Assembly: GCA_902464035.1 (NCBI GenBank)
Contig: CABQHT010000063.1
Coordinates: 1 to 10,857 of the forward strand
Source: an uncultured Collinsella sp.
GTDB taxonomy: Bacteria; Actinomycetota; Coriobacteriia; Coriobacteriales; Coriobacteriaceae
Direction of reading: 5' to 3'
Length of the DNA: 10,857 bases
Under the pieces are notes generated by a model, which saw nothing but the letters and a program-made list of their open reading frames with translations, made no database searches and had not been told where the DNA came from. Position 1 is the first letter of the stretch; every line of letters starts with the position of its first letter. Positions 1-5,816 of this stretch are shown piece by piece. Position numbers and translations under genes: made by a program.

Positions 1-54
1 TACAATCTGCTCCGACATTCACGCGCCGCCCGGCGCTCAAGAGGGGAGGACCCC
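1..54 (+). promoter_or_regulatory. Leader of prmC with possible -10 box and ribosome binding site
   Basis: TACAAT at 1-6 resembles a sigma-70 -10 hexamer; its -35 partner would lie outside the window, so the promoter is only a suggestion. A good Shine-Dalgarno sequence (gaggggagga, 41-50) ends 4 nt before the ATG at 55 and fixes that start. The prmC frame stays open to the window edge, so the ribosome binding site is the main argument for this start. The end of an upstream gene (prfA would be usual) is not visible. Confidence 0.35.
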
Positions 55-1305
55 ATGGCAAACGAGATCTGGACCATCAAGCGTTGTCTCGAGTGGACCA
101 AGGAGTACCTGGCCGAGCGCGGCGAGGAGCATCCCCGTCTTTCTGCCGAGTGGCTGCTGTGCGCGGCCACGGGTCTGGCGCGCATCGACTTGTATATGCG
201 CATGGACGAGACGCTTAACGCGGCCCAGCTCGAGACCATGCATGCGGCTGTCGTCCGCCGCGCCAAGGGCGAACCGCTGCAGTACATCACCGGCAGCACG
301 CAGTTTCGCATGATCGACGTCGCGTGCGCCCCCGGCGTGCTCATCCCGCGCCCCGAGACCGAGATGCTCGTCGAAGAAGTCCTGAACTATCTGGATACCG
401 AGGTGCTGAGCCCCGAGGCCGCTGCCCGTCAGCGTGTTGAGCTGCCTTGGAACGATGAGGTCGAGCAGGCCCGCAAAGCTGAGGCGGCGCTGGCCGACGA
501 ACGCGCGACCGCCGAGCGCCGTGCTGCCAACCTGACGGCCGCCGATGAGGCTGCGCTGGGTAGCGACGTGCTCGGTAGCCGCGCCTATGCCGAGGAGCTT
601 GCCGATCGCGAGGCCGAGGAAGCCGCCGCGCAAGCAGCAGAAGCCGAAGCCGCAAAAGCCGCCGAGCCCGAGCTCGACGAATACGACATCGCCATCGAGG
701 GCGCCGACCAGGAGACGGTTTCAGCTCAGGATGCCGCTGCGCCTGCCCCAGCCGAGCCCCGCACTGCCCGCGTTCTCGAGGTCGGCTGCGGCACGGGCTG
801 CATTTCGCTCTCCCTTGCCTGGGAGCGCCGCGGCCACGTTACCTGCACTGCTACCGATATCGAGCCGCGCGCCATCGACCTTGCTACCAAAAACCGTGAT
901 GCGCTTGGCCTCACGTCCGACGAGGTCGCCTTCAGCCTCACAAACCTGGTGAGCTCCATTCCCCGCGAAGAGTGGGGCACCTTTGACGTACTCGTCTCCA
1001 ACCCGCCCTACATCCCCACCGATGTCATGCGCTCGCTGCCGCATGAGGTCAAGGACTTTGAGCCCGATCTGGCGCTCGAGGGCGGTGCCGACGGTCTCGA
1101 TATCTTCCGCCGCCTGCTCAACGCGGCGCCCTACATGCTGCGTGCCGGCGGCCTGTTTGCCTGCGAGCTCTACGAGGGCGCGCTCGACGCCGCGGCCGAG
1201 CTCTGTCGTCAAGCAGGCCTTTCGGACGTGCGTATCGTCCACGACCTCACCGATCGCCCCCGCATTGTCCGAGCCATCGTCACCGAGCCCAAGCAACGCC
1301 AGTAA
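55..1305 (+). CDS. prmC: Release factor glutamine methyltransferase PrmC with large interdomain insertion
   Basis: PrmC (HemK) is a cytoplasmic enzyme that N5-methylates the Gln of the GGQ motif in release factors RF1 and RF2 using S-adenosylmethionine. Residues 1-113 form the N-terminal helical domain, with the conserved GEPLQYITG (72-80) and IPRPETE (97-103). The Rossmann methyltransferase domain starts near residue 238, with the SAM-binding loop EVGCGTG (242-248) and the catalytic NPPY (316-319) that contacts the substrate Gln. The protein is 416 residues against about 280 in most of the family. The excess is a low-complexity segment at about 115-236, rich in Ala, Glu, Asp and Arg with runs such as EAEEAAAQAAEAEAAK, which looks helical or disordered. 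All core motifs are intact and the reading frame continues through the insertion, so I infer an active enzyme with an added linker. In many bacteria prmC follows prfA and precedes tsaC/sua5; here hicAB separates it from the latter. Confidence 0.95.
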   Translation: MANEIWTIKRCLEWTKEYLAERGEEHPRLSAEWLLCAATGLARIDLYMRMDETLNAAQLETMHAAVVRRAKGEPLQYITGSTQFRMIDVACAPGVLIPRPETEMLVEEVLNYLDTEVLSPEAAARQRVELPWNDEVEQARKAEAALADERATAERRAANLTAADEAALGSDVLGSRAYAEELADREAEEAAAQAAEAEAAKAAEPELDEYDIAIEGADQETVSAQDAAAPAPAEPRTARVLEVGCGTGCISLSLAWERRGHVTCTATDIEPRAIDLATKNRDALGLTSDEVAFSLTNLVSSIPREEWGTFDVLVSNPPYIPTDVMRSLPHEVKDFEPDLALEGGADGLDIFRRLLNAAPYMLRAGGLFACELYEGALDAAAELCRQAGLSDVRIVHDLTDRPRIVRAIVTEPKQRQ

Positions 1306-1327
1306 TATTTATTAACTGGTTAGAAAA

Positions 1328-1349
1328 AATTATAAATTAGTTTATAATT
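1328..1349 (+). promoter_or_regulatory. hicAB promoter with palindromic operator
   Basis: A perfect inverted repeat, AATTATAAA (1328-1336) and TTTATAATT (1341-1349), is separated by TTAG. The right arm contains a perfect -10 hexamer, TATAAT (1343-1348). A weak -35 (TTAGAA, 1320-1325) lies 17 bp upstream. Transcription would start near 1355, giving a leader of about 20 nt that includes AAGAGG (1361-1366), 7 nt before the hicA start. Many HicB antitoxins repress their own operon by binding palindromes at the promoter. That this repeat is the operator is inferred from its position. Confidence 0.65.
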
Positions 1350-1373
1350 AGGACGGCTGAAAGAGGTCGGCCC

Positions 1374-1559
1374 ATGCAACCTCCTACCTTTCGGGAAATC
1401 ATTGCCCTACTCAAGCACGATGGATTCGTGAAGGTCGCGCAAGTCGGTAGTCATGCTAAGTATGTTTCTGGTGACCGCGTTGTCACCGTGAACGGCTCTG
1501 GTGGTGATCGACCAAAGAAGGGCACATGGGCAAGTATTCGTCGCCAAGCTGGATGGTAG
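1374..1559 (+). CDS. hicA: HicA-type mRNA interferase toxin
   Basis: A 61-residue protein of the HicA family: a small double-stranded-RNA-binding-like fold that cleaves mRNA and blocks growth unless bound by HicB. Family features seen are the N-terminal helix (REIIALLKHDGF, 7-18), the GSH motif (25-27) with the catalytic His at 27, a beta strand with VVTV (36-39), and the C-terminal KKGTWASIRRQAG (48-60), which matches the usual GTL-sI-kqaG ending. The length is typical and all of these elements are present, so it is probably functional. AAGAGG, 7 nt before the ATG, supports the start. hicB begins 11 nt after the stop, the usual toxin-first bicistron. The AT-rich upstream region contrasts with the GC-rich neighbours and suggests acquisition by transfer. 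Confidence 0.85.
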   Translation: MQPPTFREIIALLKHDGFVKVAQVGSHAKYVSGDRVVTVNGSGGDRPKKGTWASIRRQAGW

Positions 1560-1570
1560 TTGGAGGCAAA

Positions 1571-2017
1571 ATGAGGCAGCGATTTACCTATGACTGCGTT
1601 CTCATAAAAGAAGACGACGGTTACTGCGCTAGCTTCCCGCAGATTCCCGGCGCCTTTGCCGATGGCGATACGCGCGAAGAAGCGATTGCCCATGCCACCG
1701 AGGCACTGATGGCGTTTTTGGCCGACGACCTCAACAACGGTTTGACTCCGGCAGGGTACGAACGCTCGGCCGAGGTCGTGGCCCTTTCAGTCGAAATCGA
1801 CCACGAGGACGCTCGGGAAGCGGCGTGCCGAACATTTAAAGACGCAGCGCTGGACCTCAAAGTCTCCGCTCCGCGGATTACCGCGCTGGTCAAAGCCGGA
1901 AAGCTCGATGTTGAACTCGTCGACGGCCGTCGGATGATAACGATAGACAGCATCGAGCGCTACGCCGCCCAAGAACGCCACGCCGGCAGGCCAAAGAAGT
2001 TCGTCGCAGTCCAATAA
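1571..2017 (+). CDS. hicB: HicB-type antitoxin with C-terminal DNA-binding region
   Basis: A 148-residue antitoxin that should bind and neutralise HicA and repress the operon. Residues 4-52 are the partial RNase-H-like HicB fold, with the signature DDGYCASFPQIPGAFADGDT (15-34) followed by a REEAIAHATEAL helix (35-46). A linker (53-88) leads to a C-terminal segment (about 91-135) with helices and a 'VSAPRITALVKAGKL' stretch. This resembles helix-turn-helix/excisionase-type DNA-binding domains (my inference). A Lys/Arg-rich tail (RPKK, 140-143) ends the protein. I choose the ATG at 1571 because TGGAGG (1561-1566) sits 4 nt upstream. An ATG at 1526 in the same frame would overlap hicA by 34 nt and lacks such a site. 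The adjacent palindrome at the hicA promoter is the probable target. Confidence 0.82.
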   Translation: MRQRFTYDCVLIKEDDGYCASFPQIPGAFADGDTREEAIAHATEALMAFLADDLNNGLTPAGYERSAEVVALSVEIDHEDAREAACRTFKDAALDLKVSAPRITALVKAGKLDVELVDGRRMITIDSIERYAAQERHAGRPKKFVAVQ

Positions 2018-2151
2018 CCCCCTCACTTTCACCGACTACTAGAGCCGCTCACCAAACCAACATGCGCTCTGGGCAAATAGGTTGAACGTTTCGTGCGAGA
2101 ATGCCCCACAGTAAACAAACTTGCACCAGAGCGTAAGGGGCTGGCATACAC

Positions 2152-2895
2152 ATGCAGACGGTCTATCGGGTATACGAGGGAACGCGCGAGCCGCATCGGC
2201 TTGCCGTCGAGCGCACGGCCGAGGTGCTCGGCCGCGGCGGCCTGGCTTTGATCCCGACCGAGACCGTCTACGGTGTCGCCGTGGCAGTCAACGCCTTCTC
2301 GGACGCCGTGCCCCAAGATACAAGCGAATTCCCATCGTGGCCGCGCGATCCGCAGGCTGCCGTCAATGGCGCCGCAGTTCCTGCGCTCGGTACCGGCTAT
2401 CGTCGTATCTTTACCCTCAAGCAGCGCGAGCTCACCCAAACGGTTGCCTGGCTGGTCGATGATGCCGAGGCACTCGACCGCTATGGCGTGGATATCCCTA
2501 ACGAGGCCCGCGTGCTCGCCCGACGATGCTGGCCGGGCGCCCTGACTATCGTGGTCAAGGCGGCCCCCTGCGTGCCGACCTTTATGCGCGCCGCCGACGA
2601 CACGGTGGCACTTCGCGCTTCGGCCTCGCCCGTGGTGCAGGCGCTCATTCGCGCCTGTGGCAGCCCCCTTGCCTGCACCAGCGCCAACACGCACGGTGCG
2701 CCCTCGCCGGCAAGCTTTGCCGCCGTCGAGGGTCGCATCCTGGAGGGTGTCGATGTTGCCGTCGACGCCGGTGAGACTCCGTGTCGCGATGCCTCGACCA
2801 TCGTGTCGTTCCAGCACGGCGGGCTCCAGATCCTGCGCCAAGGCGCACTTCCCGCATCAGAGATCGAACGGGTCCTGTCCGACCCGATGCAATAG
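2152..2895 (+). CDS. tsaC: L-threonylcarbamoyladenylate synthase (TsaC/Sua5 family)
   Basis: This enzyme makes threonylcarbamoyl-AMP from threonine, bicarbonate and ATP, the first step of the t6A modification at position 37 of ANN-decoding tRNAs. The YrdC fold is recognised by GLALIPTETVYGVA (30-43), the catalytic K-x-R motif (K90, R92 in TLKQRE), RCWPGALTIVV (125-135), LRAS (154-157), the S-x-N motif in CTSANTHG (S177, N179) and the DASTIV...ILRQGAL ending (213-232). With 247 residues it is a single YrdC domain without the C-terminal Sua5 domain. About 35 extra residues (about 49-84) lie between YGVAVAVNA and RIFTLKQR, where most homologues have a short turn. AAGGGG (2135-2140), 11 nt before the ATG, is a modest ribosome binding site. 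No convincing promoter was found in the 134-nt gap upstream. glpK starts 13 nt after the stop, so the two are probably cotranscribed. Confidence 0.9.
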   Translation: MQTVYRVYEGTREPHRLAVERTAEVLGRGGLALIPTETVYGVAVAVNAFSDAVPQDTSEFPSWPRDPQAAVNGAAVPALGTGYRRIFTLKQRELTQTVAWLVDDAEALDRYGVDIPNEARVLARRCWPGALTIVVKAAPCVPTFMRAADDTVALRASASPVVQALIRACGSPLACTSANTHGAPSPASFAAVEGRILEGVDVAVDAGETPCRDASTIVSFQHGGLQILRQGALPASEIERVLSDPMQ

Positions 2896-2908
2896 AAAGG
2901 TGTAAGCG

Positions 2909-4450
2909 ATGTCGTTGAATCTGGGCAGCCTGGGCATGGAAGATGCCTCGTTTAACTTTGGCGGTTCCTACATCATGGCGCTCGACTGCGGCACCACCTC
3001 GGTACTTGCGACCATCGTCGACGAGTACGGATGCATCGTCGCGCAGGCACGTCGCAGCGTCAAAACCAGCTTCCCGCGTCCCGGCTGGGTGGAGCAAGAC
3101 CCCATGGCGGTCCTTGCTAGCCAGATCGCCGTCATGATGGAAGTCCAGTTTAAGAGCGGTATCCACTCCGACCGCATTGCCGCCATCGGCATCTCCAACC
3201 AGCGCGAGACCACGGTGGTGTGGGACCGCATAAGCGGCCAACCCATCTATAACGCCATCGTGTGGCAATGCCGTCGCACCGCACCTCTGATCGACGAGCT
3301 GGTCGAGCAGGGCGCAGAAGAGCTGGTGCGCTCCCGCACGGGGCTTACGCTCGACCCGTATTTCTCGGCCTCCAAGGTGCAGTGGATTCTCGATAACGTC
3401 GACGGCGCGCGCGAGAGCGCCGCGGCGGGCGACCTTATGTTCGGCACCATCGACACGTGGCTCATCTACAATCTCACCGGCGGTCAGGTCTTTGCTACCG
3501 ACTACACCAATGCCAGCCGCACCGCGCTCTTTAATATCCATGCGCTCGATTGGGACGACGATCTGCTGGCGCTTTTCGACGTCCCGCGCTCCATGATGCC
3601 CGAGGTTCGTTGGAGCTCGGGCGATTACGGCCGCGTTGCGAGCGACATCATGACCAACATGCCACCCATCATGGGCGTGGCGGGCGACCAGCAGGCGTCG
3701 CTATTCGGCCACTGCTGCTTCCATCCCGGCCAGACCAAAAACACCTATGGCACGGGTTGCTTTATGCTCATGAACACCGGCGACGAGATCGTCGAATCCA
3801 AGAACGGTCTGGTCTCCACGATCGGTATCGCCGCGGACGGCAAGATCAGCTATGCGCTCGAGGGTTCTATCTTTGCCGCAGGCTCCACCATGAACTGGCT
3901 GCGCAACAACATGGGCATCATCTCGAGCGTGAGCGAGTCCGCGCAACTCGCCGCTTCGATCAACGACAACGAGGGCTGCTACCTCGTCCCCGCCTTCGCA
4001 GGCCTGGGCGCTCCCTGGTGGGACCCGCATGCTCGCGGTATCGTGTGCGGCCTGACCGGTGCCTCGAGTCGCGCGACCATTGTGCGTGCGGCCTGCGAGT
4101 CCATGGCCTATCAGAGTTATGACGTGCTGCGCGCCATGGAGCAGGACGTGGGACTTTCGATTGAGCGCCTGTCCGTCGATGGCGGTGCCTCGCGCAACGA
4201 GTTCATCATGCAATTCCAGGCCGATCTGCTGGATATGCCCGTGCTGCAGTGCGAGACGGTGGAGACCACGGCGATCGGCGCCGCGTACTTGGCGGGCCTT
4301 GCCGTCGGCTACTGGGAGGATTTGGAGGAGCTGGAGCAAAACGCTCAGATCGTCAAAATCTTCCATCCTCATATGTCCGCCGAGCGCCGTGAGAGCAACC
4401 TCGCTGGTTGGCGTGATGCCGTCAAGCGTTCGCTCAGCACCGTTCAGTAG
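2909..4450 (+). CDS. glpK: Glycerol kinase
   Basis: Glycerol kinase (FGGY family) phosphorylates glycerol with ATP to sn-glycerol 3-phosphate in the cytoplasm. The 513 residues align along their length with E. coli GlpK. Visible are the phosphate loop DCGTTS (26-31), substrate residues R99, E100, W119, Y151, D260 and Q261, PIYNAIVWQCRRTA (112-125), DYTNASRT (198-205), GTGCFMLMNTG (281-291) and the C-terminal LSVDGGASRN (421-430). Oddities: the usual DQGTTSSRA reads DCGTTSVLA, so the Arg that contacts ADP in E. coli (R18) is Leu33. The E. coli GGKGGTR loop that binds the inhibitor fructose 1,6-bisphosphate is missing, and there is no His in the loop where firmicute enzymes are phosphorylated by HPr. 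The N-terminus is about 15 residues longer than in E. coli. AAAGG (2896-2900), 8 nt before the ATG, supports this start over Met10 or Met23. No glpF or glpD lies nearby. Confidence 0.93.
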   Translation: MSLNLGSLGMEDASFNFGGSYIMALDCGTTSVLATIVDEYGCIVAQARRSVKTSFPRPGWVEQDPMAVLASQIAVMMEVQFKSGIHSDRIAAIGISNQRETTVVWDRISGQPIYNAIVWQCRRTAPLIDELVEQGAEELVRSRTGLTLDPYFSASKVQWILDNVDGARESAAAGDLMFGTIDTWLIYNLTGGQVFATDYTNASRTALFNIHALDWDDDLLALFDVPRSMMPEVRWSSGDYGRVASDIMTNMPPIMGVAGDQQASLFGHCCFHPGQTKNTYGTGCFMLMNTGDEIVESKNGLVSTIGIAADGKISYALEGSIFAAGSTMNWLRNNMGIISSVSESAQLAASINDNEGCYLVPAFAGLGAPWWDPHARGIVCGLTGASSRATIVRAACESMAYQSYDVLRAMEQDVGLSIERLSVDGGASRNEFIMQFQADLLDMPVLQCETVETTAIGAAYLAGLAVGYWEDLEELEQNAQIVKIFHPHMSAERRESNLAGWRDAVKRSLSTVQ

Positions 4451-4492
4451 GGTTGCGACGGGGCACTCGATACAACAAACCGCTAAACTTAT

Positions 4493-4550
4493 GCACGGCG
4501 CGCGGCAACAACATCGCCGTGCGCCGTGTCAGCAAGGCCGTCTTCCGGCC
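4493..4550 (+). repeat. Competing inverted repeats in the upp leader
   Basis: GCACGGCG (4493-4500) can pair with CGCCGTGC (4515-4522). The shifted CACGGCGC (4494-4501) can pair equally well with GCGCCGTG (4521-4528). Both are 8 bp and perfect, and they exclude each other because CGCCGTG is tandemly duplicated at 4515-4528. A further hairpin, GGCCG/CGGCC (4536-4540, 4546-4550), ends 6 nt before the upp ribosome binding site. No T-run follows, so a standard intrinsic terminator is unlikely. A regulatory leader or a U-less stop for glpK are both possible. The pairing is read from the sequence; the function is inferred. Confidence 0.4.
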
Positions 4551-4573
4551 GCAACGAAAGGGGCAATCAACCC

Positions 4574-5221
4574 ATGACCGTCACCTACGATACGTCCCGT
4601 GTGACCCTTGTCGATCACCCGCTCGTCCAGCACAAGCTATCGATCCTGCGCGACAAAAATACCGGCACCAACCAGTTCCGCCAGCTCGTGCGCGAGCTCG
4701 CGCTTTTTGACGGCTACGAGGCCATGCGCGACCTGCCTATGGAAGACGTCGAGGTCGAGACCCCCATCACTACCGCCACGTTCAAACAGCTTGCCGGCAA
4801 GAAACTCGCCATCGTGCCCATCCTGCGTGCGGGCCTTGGCATGGTCGACGGCATCCTCGACCTGGTGCCCTCCGCTCGCGTGGGCCACATCGGCATGGAG
4901 CGCGACGAGGTCACCCACGAGCCGCACGAGTATTACTGCAAGATGCCCAAGGATATCGACCAGCGCATCTGCCTGGTCGTCGACCCCATGCTTGCCACGG
5001 GCGGTTCGGCCGAGATGGCCATCAGCTACCTGCGCGAGCGCGGTGTCAAGGACATCCGCATGCTGTGCATCGTCGCGGCCCCCGAGGGCCTCAAGTCGCT
5101 GACCGAGAAGGACCCAGATGTGCATATCTATACCTGCGCCATCGACGACCATCTCAACGAGGCTGCCTACATCGTTCCCGGCCTCGGCGACGCCGGCGAC
5201 CGCATCTACGGCACGCTCTAG
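4574..5221 (+). CDS. upp: Uracil phosphoribosyltransferase
   Basis: UPRT salvages uracil by joining it to PRPP to give UMP and pyrophosphate in the cytoplasm. The 215 residues are close to the usual 208-210. The PRPP loop is VVDPMLATGGS (135-145). The uracil-binding C-terminus is AYIVPGLGDAGDRIYGTL (198-215). Also typical are HPLVQHKLSILRDKNT (15-30), the PILRAGLGM segment (82-90) and HIGMERDE (105-112). I choose the ATG at 4574 because GAAAGGGG (4556-4563) lies 10 nt upstream and the protein then starts like the family. An ATG at 4526 would add 16 unrelated residues coded by the structured leader. The gene lies ahead of the atp operon, an arrangement also known from Bacillus, but a 280-nt gap and a probable promoter separate them. 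Confidence 0.95.
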   Translation: MTVTYDTSRVTLVDHPLVQHKLSILRDKNTGTNQFRQLVRELALFDGYEAMRDLPMEDVEVETPITTATFKQLAGKKLAIVPILRAGLGMVDGILDLVPSARVGHIGMERDEVTHEPHEYYCKMPKDIDQRICLVVDPMLATGGSAEMAISYLRERGVKDIRMLCIVAAPEGLKSLTEKDPDVHIYTCAIDDHLNEAAYIVPGLGDAGDRIYGTL

Positions 5222-5262
5222 TCGCTGGGCTAAACGGCCGCGGCTGCAAATACGAAGAAACG

Positions 5263-5297
5263 GTGCGCGCGGACGAACAAAAGGCGAACGCGCGCAC
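5263..5297 (+). repeat. Perfect 9-bp GC hairpin after upp
   Basis: GTGCGCGCG (5263-5271) and CGCGCGCAC (5289-5297) form a perfect 9-bp stem with a 17-nt loop, starting 41 nt after the upp stop. The strong stem suggests a transcript 3' end or a processing/stability element. No T-run follows, so it does not meet the classic intrinsic terminator pattern. The rest of 5222-5412 holds no gene that I can support. It has a 10-bp palindrome, CCCTGCAGGG (5318-5327), and two similar CGTATTA(A)CCG words (5339-5348 and 5390-5400). Confidence 0.45.
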
Positions 5298-5412
5298 TCC
5301 TGTTAACGGACGTTTTGCCCTGCAGGGTTCGAGAAAAACGTATTACCGTACCTGCGGCATAAAGAAGGTCTTAAGAAAACGAACAGGTGCGTATTAACCG
5401 ATGCTTTTTCGG

Positions 5413-5440
5413 TTGTACTTTAGCGATTGGCTCGTACAAT
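5413..5440 (+). promoter_or_regulatory. Probable promoter of the atp operon
   Basis: TTGTAC (5413-5418) and TACAAT (5435-5440) are spaced by 16 bp and lie about 60 nt before the first atp gene. The -10 matches 5 of 6 consensus bases, the -35 only 3 of 6. Transcription would start near 5447, giving a leader of about 55 nt. The -35 overlaps a 6-bp inverted repeat (AACCGA 5396-5401, TCGGTT 5409-5414). It is the best promoter candidate between upp and atpB. Confidence 0.5.
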
Positions 5441-5501
5441 AGTCACCAATGTTTGGCGGGAACTGTTCTGTGAAGCGTTAAAAAGGAAAGTGAGGACGCC
5501 A

Positions 5502-5813
5502 GTGTTTCAGATAGCCGATCTGCTCGCTATCGTTGCAGGCGCCATCGCGGGCGCAATTGCCTTCCTTCCCTTTGTCTTTACGCTCAAGCCGGTTCTTGAC
5601 GATAAACAGAATGCGGACATGCTCAAGGGTATGGTGAGTCTGGCGGTCTCGGCAATCGCCCTGCTCGTCTTTACCTTGGTTGTGTTTGTGTTGTTCGGAG
5701 AGGCATTTCGCATGTTCCTCCTGGGCGAGGCGATCGGCTTCGTGGCCTTTATGGCCGCCTGCGCGGTTCGTGTCGCCAAGGCGCTGCGAGATCCTCATGA
5801 GGTCGAAAGGTAA
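5502..5813 (+). CDS. Small membrane protein in the atpI position
   Basis: A 103-residue hydrophobic protein encoded immediately before atpB. Three likely membrane segments are at about 5-28 (ADLLAIVAGAIAGAIAF...), 44-65 (MVSLAVSAIALLVFTLVVF) and 70-91, with a charged loop (PVLDDKQNADMLKG, 30-43) and a basic C-terminus. AtpI-type proteins at this position help c-ring assembly or ion handling in other bacteria. I see no diagnostic AtpI sequence motif, so the link rests on position, size and hydrophobicity. The GTG at 5502 is preferred because GTGAGG (5490-5495) lies 6 nt upstream. Starting at the TTG at 5427 would place the coding start inside the promoter. The gene ends 3 nt before atpB, and its last codons (GTCGAAAGG) supply the atpB ribosome binding site, so the two are probably translationally coupled. 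Confidence 0.65.
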   Translation: MFQIADLLAIVAGAIAGAIAFLPFVFTLKPVLDDKQNADMLKGMVSLAVSAIALLVFTLVVFVLFGEAFRMFLLGEAIGFVAFMAACAVRVAKALRDPHEVER

Positions 5814-5816
5814 GTC

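Noticed and set aside
1526..1570. A longer hicB start at ATG 1526, inside hicA.
   Set aside because: It adds 15 residues without HicB character. ATG 1571 has GGAGG close upstream and gives the standard N-terminus.
2082..2149. Promoter for tsaC: TTGAAC (2082-2087), or TTGCAC (2121-2126) with CATACA (2144-2149).
   Set aside because: The first has no acceptable -10 at 16-18 bp. The second would start transcription at or after the ATG. No convincing promoter remains in this gap.
4453..4476. Promoter for upp: TTGCGA (4453-4458) with TACAAC (4471-4476).
   Set aside because: The spacer is only 12 bp, too short for a sigma-70 promoter.
4526..4573. A longer upp reading frame starting at ATG 4526.
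   Set aside because: The 16 extra residues do not belong to UPRT, no ribosome binding site precedes this ATG, and ATG 4574 has GAAAGGGG upstream and a family-like start.
5263..5297. Classic intrinsic terminator after upp.
   Set aside because: The stem is strong but no T-run follows, so I list it only as a hairpin of unknown role.
5427..5501. An N-terminal extension of the atpI-position gene, starting at TTG 5427.
   Set aside because: It overlaps the probable -10 box (5435-5440) and has no ribosome binding site; GTG 5502 has one.
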